A DNA stretch of 34,972 nucleotides, taken from Deltaproteobacteria bacterium. GTDB lineage: Bacteria > Myxococcota_A > UBA9160 > SMWR01. The position numbers were made by a program, and so were the translations under genes. Below the pieces are notes generated by a model. The model was not told the DNA's origin and did not search any database. It saw nothing but the letters and a program-made list of their open reading frames with translations. The DNA is taken from contig JAFDDG010000040.1 in NCBI GenBank assembly GCA_019310965.1, positions 1 through 34,972 on the forward strand, read 5' to 3'. Positions within the stretch are counted from its first letter, which is position 1; each line of letters opens with the position of its first letter. Positions 9,553 through 17,913 of the stretch are shown here, in pieces.

Positions 9553-11572
9553 CCTCCGTTCTCAGGGCTTCCCACGTTCCACCGGGCCGCGTACCTTCTG
9601 CCGCCGTGACCGCGCGGCATTCCAACGCGACGCTCGGGGCAGGCTTCTGAGGCGCGCGGCGCCGCTCGCACTGCCGCTCGGTACGTGGCTCGGGATCGCG
9701 AGCGGAATCGTCTTCGCAGTGCTGGTGGGGTTGCGCTGGCACGGCTACTCGCTGCCCGTGTGGCACAGCGTGCTCGACGGCTCGGCGCCGGAGGGAGTGC
9801 TGGCAGGCGAGCTGCGGCCCCTGCGCAGCGACGACTGGCTCGTGGGGCTCCCGCTGTCGCTGGCCCAGGCACATCACGAGCCGGCGTTCCCGCGCGTCAA
9901 CACGGCGATCGGTCTCGGCCAGGACCTGATCCTGACGGACATCCCGATCCTGCACTGGACCGCACTCTTCCGACCGTTCTCCTGGGGTTTCTTCCTCGGC
10001 GACGACCTCGGCGTGGCCTGGATGTGGTGGAGCCAGCTCTTCGGCTTCGCCGGGGTCGTCTTCGCTCTGCTGCGCCTGGTGGCGCCGGGCCGCAATGCAC
10101 TCGCCGCCGCCGGCGCGTTGCTGCTGGTGGCATCCCCCTTTCTGCAGTTCTGGGCGCTGCTGCCGAGCCGCTTCGTCGTGTACACCGGACTCGGCGTGCT
10201 CGGCGCCCACGGCATTCTGCGAGCACGCACGCCGCGGCAGCTGGCGGGCCACACGGCGCTGCTGGCATGGGGCCTCGGCTGTCTCGGGCTGGCTCTCTAC
10301 CCGCCCTACCAGCTGCCGCTGGCGCAGCTGGCGGTCGTGCTGGTCGCCGGCCTCGCCTGGGATCGCCGCAGCGCGCTGCGCGCACGGCCGGCGCTGCCAC
10401 TCGCCGGCTTCGGCGTCGCCGCTGCGGCCACGCTTGCAATCGGCGTCGGCTTCGCGCTCGACGCGGGCGCCACTCTCGAACGCATGCTCAGCACCGCCTA
10501 CCCGGGTGAGCGGGTCTCCCTGGGCGGAGACCTGCCCCTCTGGCGCATCTTCGCCCACACTCTCTTGCTAGGCGCACGCGTCGCTGAGTGGTCGCCGGTC
10601 CTGAACATCGCCGAGGGCGCTTCGTTCTGGCTGTTCTTTCCCGTGACCGGCGCGTTGGCGCTGCAGCGTGCCTGGCGCGGGCGCCCGGACCCGCTCAGCC
10701 TGGCGCTGCTGGCCTACGCGGTGCTGCTGCTGGTGTACGCGACGCTCGGGCTGCCGAGCTTCCTGGCGCAGGCAACGGGGCTCTCCTGGGCGCAGCCGAC
10801 TCGCACATTGATTGCACTCGGGCTGGCGGATGCGTTGCTGCTGGTTCGCGTGCTCGCAAACGCGCCGGCCGAGGCGCCCTCGCGCGGCTTCGTAGCGGCC
10901 CTGGCCTGCGGCTGGGCGGTGCTGCTGGCGCTGGTCGCACGAACAGTGGACGACGCCTTCAGCGAAGTCGGCAGCGTCTGGCTCGCCGGCGCCTGCCTCA
11001 TCAACGCGTTGGTCGCCGCGGGCATCGCGCGCGGCCGGCGCTCCGCACTCCTGGTCGCGGCCGCGGCTCTGGCGCTCCTGGCGACCACCTTCTGGTACAA
11101 CCCGCTGGTGCGCGGCGGCAGCGCGTTTCTCAGCGAGAACCGTCTCTCCCGCAAGATCCTGGCGCTCGACGCCGCCGCAGACGGCGAGTCGCTGTGGATC
11201 TCCTACGGCCCGCCGTATGCGGCGAACCTCTTCCGCGTGCTGGGGGTGCGCGCCATCACCGGGGCGCAACCCGTACCCCAGCTCGAGCTGTGGCGGCCGC
11301 TCGACCCGACCGGCGAATACGCGCGCATCTACAACCGCTATGCCCACGTGACCGCGCGCTCCGCCGGAACACCGGGAGTGCGCTTCCGGCTGGCGAGCCC
11401 CGATTCCTTCGAGTTGATCGTCGAGCCCGGAGCTCCCGAGCTGCGCGCTCTCGGCGTGACCCACGCACTGATCGTCGCGCCGCAGCCGCCCCAGTTGACT
11501 GGCGCGCGCCACGTGGATACCCACGCGTGGAACCACCTCTACGAGCTCGGCGCCAACGATACGGCGCGATGA
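9539..11572 (+). CDS. Polytopic membrane protein, GT-C glycosyltransferase-like
   Basis: This 677-residue protein has about a dozen hydrophobic segments and a soluble C-terminal part (about 520-677). After the first membrane segment (about 46-65) there is an extracytoplasmic loop with RSDDW at 96-100 and the stretch FPRVNTAIGLGQD near 117-129, then PILHWTALFRPFSWGFF. An acidic pair in the first large loop is typical of GT-C enzymes, which take sugars from polyprenyl-phosphate donors. I recall similar large membrane proteins grouped only as a domain of unknown function in surface-polysaccharide clusters. The first 40 residues are compositionally odd, but ATG 9539 is the only standard start before the first membrane segment. 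It leads the run of sugar genes to 14449. The enzymatic role is inferred, not shown. Confidence 0.85.
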   Translation: MLPAPLRSQGFPRSTGPRTFCRRDRAAFQRDARGRLLRRAAPLALPLGTWLGIASGIVFAVLVGLRWHGYSLPVWHSVLDGSAPEGVLAGELRPLRSDDWLVGLPLSLAQAHHEPAFPRVNTAIGLGQDLILTDIPILHWTALFRPFSWGFFLGDDLGVAWMWWSQLFGFAGVVFALLRLVAPGRNALAAAGALLLVASPFLQFWALLPSRFVVYTGLGVLGAHGILRARTPRQLAGHTALLAWGLGCLGLALYPPYQLPLAQLAVVLVAGLAWDRRSALRARPALPLAGFGVAAAATLAIGVGFALDAGATLERMLSTAYPGERVSLGGDLPLWRIFAHTLLLGARVAEWSPVLNIAEGASFWLFFPVTGALALQRAWRGRPDPLSLALLAYAVLLLVYATLGLPSFLAQATGLSWAQPTRTLIALGLADALLLVRVLANAPAEAPSRGFVAALACGWAVLLALVARTVDDAFSEVGSVWLAGACLINALVAAGIARGRRSALLVAAAALALLATTFWYNPLVRGGSAFLSENRLSRKILALDAAADGESLWISYGPPYAANLFRVLGVRAITGAQPVPQLELWRPLDPTGEYARIYNRYAHVTARSAGTPGVRFRLASPDSFELIVEPGAPELRALGVTHALIVAPQPPQLTGARHVDTHAWNHLYELGANDTAR

Positions 11573-11648
11573 ACGCCAGCGGCGCTCCGGGCAGACGCGA
11601 TACTCTGGGCCACATCGCCCCAGTCGTTCCAGGAGCGCCCGACTCCCC

Positions 11649-12803
11649 GTGATCCCTCTCTGCATTCCGAATCTCGGCGGCAACGAGGCCCGCTACCTGC
11701 AGGAGTGCGTGGACAGCAACTTCGTCTCGAGCGTCGGCCCGTTCGTCGACCGCTTCGAGGCAGACGTGGCGTCGGCGACCGGCGCGGCACACGCCGTGGC
11801 GACAACATCCGGCAGCGCGGGTCTGCACGCTGCGCTCACCGCCGTGGGCGTCGGCCGCGACGACCTCGTGCTGCTCCCATCGTTCACATTCATCGCCAGC
11901 GCCAACGCGATCGCGCAATGCGGCGCCAGCCCGTGGCTGCTCGACATCGACGAGGCCACCTGGGGGCTCGATCCGCAGGCCCTCGAAGTGGCGCTGACTC
12001 GCGAGACCGAGCGCCGCGGCGACGCGCTGCTGCATCGCGCCAGCGGCCGCCGCGTCGCCGCGATCGTGCCCGTACACTGCCTGGGGCTTCCCTGCGACAT
12101 GGATCCGATCATCCGCGTGGCGCGCGCGTACGGGCTGCCGGTGGTGGCGGATGCCGCCGCAGCCATCGGTGCGAGCTATCGCGACCGACCCATCGGGCAG
12201 CTGGGGGCCGACCTCTCGGTGCTCTCCTTCAACGGCAACAAGACCGTCACCGCGGGCGGCGGTGGCGCGGTCCTCTCCAACGAGGCGTCGCTCGCAGCCC
12301 GGGTACGGCACCTGACGACGACGGCACGGGTGGGCTCCGGCTTCGACCACGATCGCGTGGGCTTCAACTACCGGATGACGAACCTGCAGGCCGCCGTCGG
12401 CTGCGCCCAGATCGAGCAGCTCGACGCGTTCGTCGCGGCGAAGCGGCGCATCGCGAGGCAGTACGATGTCGCTTTCTCGGAGCTCTTGGGTGTGCGTGCG
12501 TTCCCCACACCGGACTGGGCCCGCAGCGCCTGCTGGTTCAGCGGGCTCTCGTGGGACGGGCGCGACGCCGAAGAGCTGGTGCCGCTCCTGCAGGCCGAGG
12601 GCATCGCGGCGCGCGCCTTCTGGAAGCCGATGAGCGAGCAGGTGCCCTATCGCAGCGCACCACGCGAGCCGACTCCCGTCTGCGACCGCATCTGGCGCAG
12701 CGTGCTGACCCTGCCCTGCTCCTCCTCGCTCACCAGCGACGACCAGGCAGCGGTGATCGCCGCGCTCCGAAAGGCCTTGGAGCGCGACGCGGAAGTCGAG
12801 TAG
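11649..12803 (+). CDS. DegT/DnrJ/EryC1 (LegC/ArnB-like) PLP sugar aminotransferase
   Basis: This 384-residue protein is a fold-type I PLP aminotransferase that installs an amino group on a nucleotide keto-sugar. The opening IPLCIPNLGGNEARYLQECVDS-NFVSSVG is closest to LegC-type enzymes. The PLP-binding features are present: the TSGSAGLHAAL phosphate-binding segment near 53-63, D168 in VADAA, and the Schiff-base lysine K198 in SFNGNKTVTAGGGG. The start is GTG 11649, 76 bases after the membrane protein gene. An AGGAG lies rather far upstream. No nucleotide-sugar dehydratase or sugar reductase is in the window, so its keto-sugar substrate must be made elsewhere. In context it probably supplies an amino sugar to the adjacent nucleotidyltransferase and transferase genes. 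Confidence 0.9.
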   Translation: MIPLCIPNLGGNEARYLQECVDSNFVSSVGPFVDRFEADVASATGAAHAVATTSGSAGLHAALTAVGVGRDDLVLLPSFTFIASANAIAQCGASPWLLDIDEATWGLDPQALEVALTRETERRGDALLHRASGRRVAAIVPVHCLGLPCDMDPIIRVARAYGLPVVADAAAAIGASYRDRPIGQLGADLSVLSFNGNKTVTAGGGGAVLSNEASLAARVRHLTTTARVGSGFDHDRVGFNYRMTNLQAAVGCAQIEQLDAFVAAKRRIARQYDVAFSELLGVRAFPTPDWARSACWFSGLSWDGRDAEELVPLLQAEGIAARAFWKPMSEQVPYRSAPREPTPVCDRIWRSVLTLPCSSSLTSDDQAAVIAALRKALERDAEVE

Positions 12804-12841
12804 CCTGGTGCGAGGGCGCGGAAGTCGCTGATAGGCGGGAC

Positions 12842-13537
12842 ATGAAGGCAGTCATACTCGCTGGAGGTCTGGGTGAACGTCTGCGGCCGTTTACCCAGGC
12901 AATCCCCAAGCCGCTGCTGCCCGTCGGCGAGCAATCGCTCATCGAGCTGCAGATCCAGAAGCTCGTCGAGGGCGGCTGCGAGCAGATCTTCCTCGCCACC
13001 AACTACAAGTCTGCCTACATCCGCAAGTTCGTCGGCGACGGCAGCCAGTTCGGCATCGACGTGCAGATCAGTGAGGAGACCCAGCCCCTCGGCACCTGCG
13101 GCCCGCTCTCGTTGCTGCGCGAATCGCTGGACCGCCCGTTCATCGTGATGAACGGGGACATCCTCACCACGCTCGACTTCTCGCGTTTCTACGAATACGG
13201 ACTTGCCCAGAGCAGCACGCTCACCGTCGCGACCAAGCAGATTCGCACTCCGTTCAACTTCGGAAGTGTCCAGTGCGAAGGTGAACGCATCGTCTCCATC
13301 GAGGAGAAGCCCGACTTCATCACGGAGATCGTCGCAGGCATCTACTTCATGAGGCCCGCGATCTTCGAGGGTATCCCTGACGACGCCTATTTCGGCATCG
13401 ACTCGCTGATGCAAGATCTGCTGCGCAGCGGACAGCCGGTGGCCCGCTACCTGATGCAGGAGTACTGGCTCGACATCGGCCGCATCGAGGACTACGGCGA
13501 GGCTGAAGAAGCCTACGAGACCCACTTCCGCGGCTGA
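12842..13537 (+). CDS. Sugar-1-phosphate nucleotidyltransferase
   Basis: This 231-residue single-domain protein activates a sugar-1-phosphate with an NTP to give an NDP-sugar. The signature KAVILAGGLGERLRPFT followed by IPKPLLPVG fills residues 2-28, the metal-binding D is in VMNGDILTTLDFS near 109-113, and EEKPDF and EYWLDIGRIEDY follow at the expected places. It lacks the left-handed helix acyltransferase domain of GlmU and the CBS domains of PtmE. Its sequence type resembles guanylyl- and uridylyl-transferases, but the nucleotide and sugar cannot be assigned. It lies 38 bases after the aminotransferase and 12 bases before the GT2 gene, so it is very likely co-transcribed with them. Confidence 0.9.
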   Translation: MKAVILAGGLGERLRPFTQAIPKPLLPVGEQSLIELQIQKLVEGGCEQIFLATNYKSAYIRKFVGDGSQFGIDVQISEETQPLGTCGPLSLLRESLDRPFIVMNGDILTTLDFSRFYEYGLAQSSTLTVATKQIRTPFNFGSVQCEGERIVSIEEKPDFITEIVAGIYFMRPAIFEGIPDDAYFGIDSLMQDLLRSGQPVARYLMQEYWLDIGRIEDYGEAEEAYETHFRG

Positions 13538-13549
13538 TCCGCCGGGCGC

Positions 13550-14449
13550 ATGACACACATCGACATCGTGGCCGCCGTCCGCAGCGAGGCAGAGACACTG
13601 CCCGAGTTCGTTCGGCAGCTGCGGACGCTCGAGTTGCCTCCGGATATCGAGCTGGGCGCCATCTTCATCGAGGACTCGAGCGACGACGACACGGTCGGTG
13701 CCTTGCGCCGGTTCGCCAGGGGGGATCCGGGGCTTCGCTACTTTGCTCTCGAGCGCGGCTATGGACAGGGCCCGGCCATCGCTTTCGGGCTTCAGCAGTC
13801 CCGAGCAGACGCCATCATCATGATGGACGTCGACGGCAGCCATCCGCTGGCGGCGGTGCCGGAGATGATTCGCCGCTACCTCGCGGGCGCGCGGGTGGTG
13901 CAGTGCCGGCGGCGCTCGATCGAGGGGCGCGCCGCCTACCGCGACGTCGGCACCACCGCATTTCACCTGACGGCGCGGCTGGTCAGCGGTGTGGACCTCT
14001 CGCAGCAGAACGTCTACTTCCGACTGGTGCGTGCCGACGTCGCCGCGGAGATCCTCGCACGGCCGGAGCTGTGGCCGTGGCTGCGCTTCGAGCTGCCCTC
14101 TGAAGACAGCGGCGAGCTCGCCTTCGTCGATGTCGACGCCAGAGAGCGCCGCACCGGCGAGAGCAAATACGCTTTCGGTCGCCTGCTGCGCATCGGGATC
14201 GACGGCATGTTGGCCGTGACGTCTCTGCTTCGCCTGATTGGCCTGGCGATTTTCGCGTTCGGCTCGGCTCTCTTCCTCTCGCGCGCCGGACACGACCTGC
14301 TCGCCGCACTCGTCGCGCTGCCGGCTCTGGCCGGCGTCTGGCACTACTTCGCGCTGCGACGCGCAGACCCCCTCGCGCGCATGCGCGTGGTGCAGACGTC
14401 CGTGGTCACGAACTCGACAGCAGACCCGTCGGGAAGCGAAACCGGCTGA
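13550..14449 (+). CDS. Polyprenyl-phosphate-type GT2 glycosyltransferase
   Basis: This 299-residue GT-A fold enzyme resembles dolichol-phosphate mannose synthase, ArnC and GtrB, which move a sugar from a nucleotide to polyprenyl phosphate on the inner membrane face. The nucleotide-binding acidic run EDSSDDDT is at 41-48, the DxD-type MMDVDGSHP at 91-99, and the C-terminal GESKY motif at 203-207 matches this subfamily. Two membrane segments (about 222-243 and 249-268) anchor it, as in GtrB-like members. It is the last gene of the plus-strand sugar operon and ends 61 bases before the convergent thiolase. Paired with the GT-C-like protein it suggests flip-and-transfer chemistry. No dedicated flippase gene is visible. 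Confidence 0.9.
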   Translation: MTHIDIVAAVRSEAETLPEFVRQLRTLELPPDIELGAIFIEDSSDDDTVGALRRFARGDPGLRYFALERGYGQGPAIAFGLQQSRADAIIMMDVDGSHPLAAVPEMIRRYLAGARVVQCRRRSIEGRAAYRDVGTTAFHLTARLVSGVDLSQQNVYFRLVRADVAAEILARPELWPWLRFELPSEDSGELAFVDVDARERRTGESKYAFGRLLRIGIDGMLAVTSLLRLIGLAIFAFGSALFLSRAGHDLLAALVALPALAGVWHYFALRRADPLARMRVVQTSVVTNSTADPSGSETG

Positions 14450-14510
14450 AACCTGCTGCCAGACTCTGCACGCCTCACGCGACCCACAACGCCGCGGGCC
14501 GCACCTTCGG

Positions 14511-15713
14511 TTACGCCACCGACTTCTCGAGGATGTGAATGCCGCAGGCCGAGCCGAGGCCGATCACGTGGGCCAGGCCCACCTTCGCGCCCTCGATCTG
14601 GCGTGGGCCGGCCTCTCCGCGCAGGTGGTGGCAGACCTCCCAGATGTTGGCGATGCCGGTGGCGGCGATCGGGTGGCCCTTGCTCTGCAGTCCGCCCGAC
14701 ACGTTCACGGGCATCGAGCCGTCGCGCCGGGGAGCACCCGACTTGAAGAAGTCCACCGCGCCGCCCTCTTCACAGAGCATCAGGTTGTCGTAGTGCACGA
14801 GCTCCGCGGTGGCGAAACAGTCGTGCAGCTCGACCAGGCCGAGATCCTTCGGCCCGACACCGGCCTGCTCGTACGCCTGCTTGGCAGCATTGCGCGTCAA
14901 CGTGTTCACGTTCGGCAGCACCTGGCAGCCTTCCTCGTACGGATCGCTGGTCAGCACCGAGGCCGCGATCTTCACTGCGCGGCGCTGCTGCTCCTGCGAG
15001 AGTGTCTTCAGCTTCGAGCCGCTGACGACGACCGCAGCAGCCGCACCGTCGCAGTTGGCGGAGCACATGGGCCGCGTATTGGGGTAGGCGATCATGATGT
15101 CGTTCATGATTTCCTCGAGGCTCATGAGCTTCGAGTAGGCCGCCAGCGGGTTGAGCGTCGAGTGCCAGTGATTCTTCTCCGAGATCTGCGCGAAGAGTTC
15201 GAAGTTTGCGCCACCGTACTTGTGGCCGTACTCCATGCCGATCTGCGCGAACACGCCCGGCATGATTTCGGTGCCGATGCGGCCATCGACCGGCGCCACC
15301 GCGCCGTAGCGGCCGCTGCGCTGCCACGCTGCGTCGTCTTCCTGGCGCGCGCCGCCGACCAGCAGCCCCGCGCCCGCCAGCTTCTCGACACCGACCGCAA
15401 GACCGAAATCGCTCTCGCCCGCCTTGACCGACATGATCGCCACGCGCAAAGCCGTGGCACCCGTCGCACAGGCGTTCGACACGTTGTAGGCCGGGATGCC
15501 GGTCTGGCCACACTGCTTCTGGATCGTCTGGGCGATCGGCAACGGGCCACTCATCAGGTTGCCGGCGGCGATGATTCCCATGTCCTTCATCGTGACGCCG
15601 CCGTCCTTCAGCGCGGCGAGTGTGGCTTCGCTGGCCAGATCGAGCGTGTCCAGCTCCTTGTGCTTGCCGAACTTGGTCATCTTGATGCCGAGGATGTAGA
15701 CGTCTTCACTCAT
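14511..15713 (-). CDS. SCP-x/Ltp-type thiolase (acyl-CoA thiolase or aldolase)
   Basis: This 400-residue thiolase-superfamily protein resembles lipid-transfer-associated thiolases. Key residues are visible: C82 in SNACATGA, H297 in ELHDCFA, H347 in KGHPIAATG and a late Cys at 390 in GSACGIHIL. The set is compatible with real thiolase activity, although partners of DUF35 proteins can instead be retro-aldolases acting on branched or steroid-side-chain acyl-CoAs. The start is well supported by GGAGG five bases before the ATG. The DUF35 gene lies 57 bases upstream on the same strand, a standard pairing in which the two proteins form one complex. The substrate is unknown. Steroid or branched-lipid degradation is the leading guess. 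Confidence 0.93.
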   Translation of the reverse strand: MSEDVYILGIKMTKFGKHKELDTLDLASEATLAALKDGGVTMKDMGIIAAGNLMSGPLPIAQTIQKQCGQTGIPAYNVSNACATGATALRVAIMSVKAGESDFGLAVGVEKLAGAGLLVGGARQEDDAAWQRSGRYGAVAPVDGRIGTEIMPGVFAQIGMEYGHKYGGANFELFAQISEKNHWHSTLNPLAAYSKLMSLEEIMNDIMIAYPNTRPMCSANCDGAAAAVVVSGSKLKTLSQEQQRRAVKIAASVLTSDPYEEGCQVLPNVNTLTRNAAKQAYEQAGVGPKDLGLVELHDCFATAELVHYDNLMLCEEGGAVDFFKSGAPRRDGSMPVNVSGGLQSKGHPIAATGIANIWEVCHHLRGEAGPRQIEGAKVGLAHVIGLGSACGIHILEKSVA

Positions 15714-15770
15714 GGAAACCTCCAGGTTCAGATCGCTGTGAGTAGTCGGAGCGGAGTTCGAGCCGGACGC

Positions 15771-16166
15771 CTAGGCCGCCGGCTCGTAAGCAAAGTTCAC
15801 GGCTTCGACACCTTCGCTGTCGCTGCCGACGACGAGGGTCGTGAGCCGCACGGGCATGCCGAGCTTCACGTGCTCGGCGTCGGGCTCTACGTTCACGATG
15901 TTGCTGCGCACACTCGTGCCATCGCAGTCGACGATGCCCGCCACGAAGGGCACCGGCACTCCGGGTGCCGCAAACGCCACGATCGTAAAGCTGCGCAGCT
16001 CGCCACGGGTGGCCACCCGCGTCTTCTCGAACTCGGTGCCCGAACAGCTGCCGCAGGCATTGCGGCGATCGAAGAAGCGCGCACCGCAGGCGCTGCACTC
16101 GTTCACGACGAGATGGGGATCGTCGCCGAGGACCAGGTAGTCGACGAAGGGGATCTGCTCGGCCAT
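15771..16166 (-). CDS. DUF35 Zn-ribbon/OB-fold acyl-CoA-binding partner protein
   Basis: This 131-residue protein has a rubredoxin-like zinc ribbon (C24, C27, C38 and C41 in NECSACG and NACGSCSG) followed by an OB-fold from about residue 50. The architecture is that of ChsH2-type DUF35 proteins, which partner thiolases, aldolases or hydratases in acyl-CoA metabolism. An in-frame upstream ATG exists at 16196, but GGAG five bases before the ATG at 16166 makes that start clearly better. It precedes the thiolase on the same strand, and a GC-rich hairpin lies about 54 bases upstream in the presumed leader. Confidence 0.92.
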   Translation of the reverse strand: MAEQIPFVDYLVLGDDPHLVVNECSACGARFFDRRNACGSCSGTEFEKTRVATRGELRSFTIVAFAAPGVPVPFVAGIVDCDGTSVRSNIVNVEPDAEHVKLGMPVRLTTLVVGSDSEGVEAVNFAYEPAA

Positions 16167-16219
16167 GGATTCTCCGGGATGAGCGGCCCGCCGCAATCGG
16201 ACGGGGACCCGCGCGTGGT

Positions 16220-16235
16220 GAGGGGCGAGCCCCTC
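16220..16235 (-). promoter_or_regulatory. GC hairpin upstream of the DUF35-thiolase genes
   Basis: GAGGGG and CCCCTC flank the four bases CGAG, a perfect 6-bp stem with a tetraloop. It lies 53 bases upstream of the DUF35 start. Just further upstream on the same strand is TATAAA (about 16249-16254), a possible -10 box without a convincing -35, so the hairpin would fall in the 5' leader. It may be an operator or leader structure. Confidence 0.35.
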
Positions 16236-16457
16236 TGAATGGGTCCTTCTTTATAGACGATCTGGGGCTTCGACGCGCGCGCGGCACTTCCCCCCCTCGA
16301 TCGTCGGGTGCCCCCAGAAACGACGGGAATCCCGAATCCTGCGCACTCGAGTTGCCGCAACGTGCCCCGCCAGAGCGTCTCCACCGCATTGGGCCGGCGC
16401 ACTGGCACACGGCTGCGACTTTCGCTCGAGCCCCGTTCGTCCGAATCGCTCGTCTGG

Positions 16458-17552
16458 ATGGGCTGGATGCGAACAGCAGACGGGAGCGCACGCTGCAGGA
16501 GAACTGCGGCGCTGGCGCTCGTCTCCCTCGCCGTCGTCCTCGCGACGAACGAGGCCCACGCACGCAGCCCCTGGTGCAACGACCTGCCCGCCTCTCTCGA
16601 GCTCTGGCTGGAAGACGTCGGCTGCGATACATCGAGTGGTCGCGCGCTGCTCGACACGCTGCACCCGCTGCACGACGCGGGGGATCCACTGGCGCCCCTG
16701 CACCGTCTGCCGGCGCGGGCAGAGGCGAGCGGCGCCCTCCGACTGCCCCACGTCTCGCTGCACCGGCGCGAGGGACCGGCACGCGCTTACCGCAGCGACC
16801 GGGAGCTGCTGCTGCGCATGGGCGTGATCGCCGGCATTTCGACCGCGCTGCTGCTGGCGGTCGAGCCCCCACACACGGCGCGTTGGAGATCGACGCCGTC
16901 ATTCGACGACGACACCCGCAACGCCCTGCGCGCTGGCTCCCGCGGCGGTCGTCAGACGGCCGACATCGTCAGCGACCTGCTGCTGGCCGGCCTCGGTGCA
17001 CAGCTGCTGGCCGACTGGTACCTGCAACGCGACGTGTATCCGGGTCTGCGCAGCGTCTATATCGACGGCAGCTGGCTGCTGCTCAACGAGGCTGCCACTC
17101 GCGCAGCCAAGGCCGGCGCCGGGCGGCAGCGCCCGTCCGTGACGGCCTGCGACCTCGACTCGAAACACATCGAAGGCTGCAACGATGGTCGCAACGACAA
17201 CGCGAGCTTCTACAGCGGCCACGCCTCGTGGAGCGCGAGCCTGGCGGGCCTCGTGTGTGCGCGCCGACAGGCGTTCGAGCGCCCGGACGAGGCCGGCATT
17301 CGCTGGGGCGACGTCACCTGGTGCGGCCTGGCCATCACCGCCAGCCTCGCCACCGGCGTGCTGCGCATCGTCGCCGATCGCCATCACATGAGCGACGTCG
17401 GCGCGGGCTGGACGGCAGGCTTCCTGACCGGCTTCGTGCTGCCCCGCATGTTCGACTATCGCGCGGCCGACGGGGGTCCCTTCTCGCGCTTCCGGCTCTC
17501 GCCGATGCAGCGCCAGGAATCGTGGGGGCTTCAGTACTCGATCCGGTTCTGA
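16458..17552 (+). CDS. PAP2-family membrane phosphatase
   Basis: This is a phosphatidic-acid phosphatase type 2 protein, a family that dephosphorylates lipid phosphates or diphosphates at membranes. The three catalytic motifs are intact: K218 with R225-P226 (K-x6-RP), YSGH at 252-255, and R303-x5-H309-x3-D313. The N-terminus (MRTADGS-ARCRR then AALALVSLAVVLAT ending AHA) looks like a signal peptide or anchor. With 364 residues it is longer than minimal PAP2 enzymes because of about 100 extra residues before the core. The frame opens at a GTG at 16308, but the signal-like segment supports ATG 16458, with 16467 as an alternative. Neither has a clear ribosome site. It is divergent from the DUF35 gene and starts a plus-strand run of membrane and lipid-related genes. 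Confidence 0.88.
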   Translation: MGWMRTADGSARCRRTAALALVSLAVVLATNEAHARSPWCNDLPASLELWLEDVGCDTSSGRALLDTLHPLHDAGDPLAPLHRLPARAEASGALRLPHVSLHRREGPARAYRSDRELLLRMGVIAGISTALLLAVEPPHTARWRSTPSFDDDTRNALRAGSRGGRQTADIVSDLLLAGLGAQLLADWYLQRDVYPGLRSVYIDGSWLLLNEAATRAAKAGAGRQRPSVTACDLDSKHIEGCNDGRNDNASFYSGHASWSASLAGLVCARRQAFERPDEAGIRWGDVTWCGLAITASLATGVLRIVADRHHMSDVGAGWTAGFLTGFVLPRMFDYRAADGGPFSRFRLSPMQRQESWGLQYSIRF

Positions 17553-17565
17553 GCGGACCGGCAGC

Positions 17566-17577
17566 CCCCGCGCGGGG
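17566..17577. repeat. GC palindrome after the PAP2 gene
   Basis: CCCCGCGCGGGG is a perfect 12-bp palindrome beginning 14 bases after the PAP2 stop. It could form a short hairpin, but no T-run follows, so an intrinsic terminator is not supported. Confidence 0.35.
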
Positions 17578-17639
17578 CCCGAGCTGGCGCCCACACGCCC
17601 GGCGATTCGCGGTAGGCTACCCCTTGAAGGGGAAATCCC

Positions 17640-17885
17640 ATGCGCAAGGCCCTCACGACACGTTGCGCAGCGACGCTCGTCGCCGCGCTGGCGCTCAGCG
17701 CCGCCACTCCGCAGACCGCGGCTTGTGCGGAGGTCGAGAACGTCTGGGCCCGCTGGACCGCCGAGGTCCTGGAGCGCGACGCCAAGTGGGAAATCCCGAT
17801 CGCCCTCATCGCTTCGCTGCCCGCGATGCTGGTCATCACGCCGTTCTGGGCGGGGCAGCTGGCGCTCCAGGCGTGGGACGACTGA
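17640..17885 (+). CDS. Small exported or membrane protein of unknown function
   Basis: This is an 81-residue protein with a clear signal peptide (RKALTTRC then AATLVAALALSAATPQTAACA), a short charged stretch (EVENVWARWTAEVLERDAKWE) and one hydrophobic segment at about 53-70 (IPIALIASLPAMLVITPFW). I do not recognise it. GAAGGGG lies just upstream of the ATG and serves as a ribosome site. It lies between the PAP2 phosphatase and another small membrane protein on the same strand, which supports it being real and membrane-associated. Confidence 0.7.
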   Translation: MRKALTTRCAATLVAALALSAATPQTAACAEVENVWARWTAEVLERDAKWEIPIALIASLPAMLVITPFWAGQLALQAWDD

Positions 17886-17913
17886 ATCAGCGGATTCGAA
17901 GTATGCTGCGCCC

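Noticed and set aside
9618..9653. Small out-of-frame reading starting GTG in the 5' part of the membrane protein gene
   Set aside because: It is about a dozen codons with no ribosome site and nothing to support a leader peptide.
9425..10558. Upstream extension of the propeller protein frame to 706 residues
   Set aside because: The added part runs antisense to the membrane protein gene and is low-complexity, unlike the conserved C-terminal 328 residues.
14238..16238. 666-codon plus-strand frame over the GT2 end, thiolase and DUF35 genes
   Set aside because: It is antisense to well-supported genes with good ribosome sites and contains no recognisable domain.
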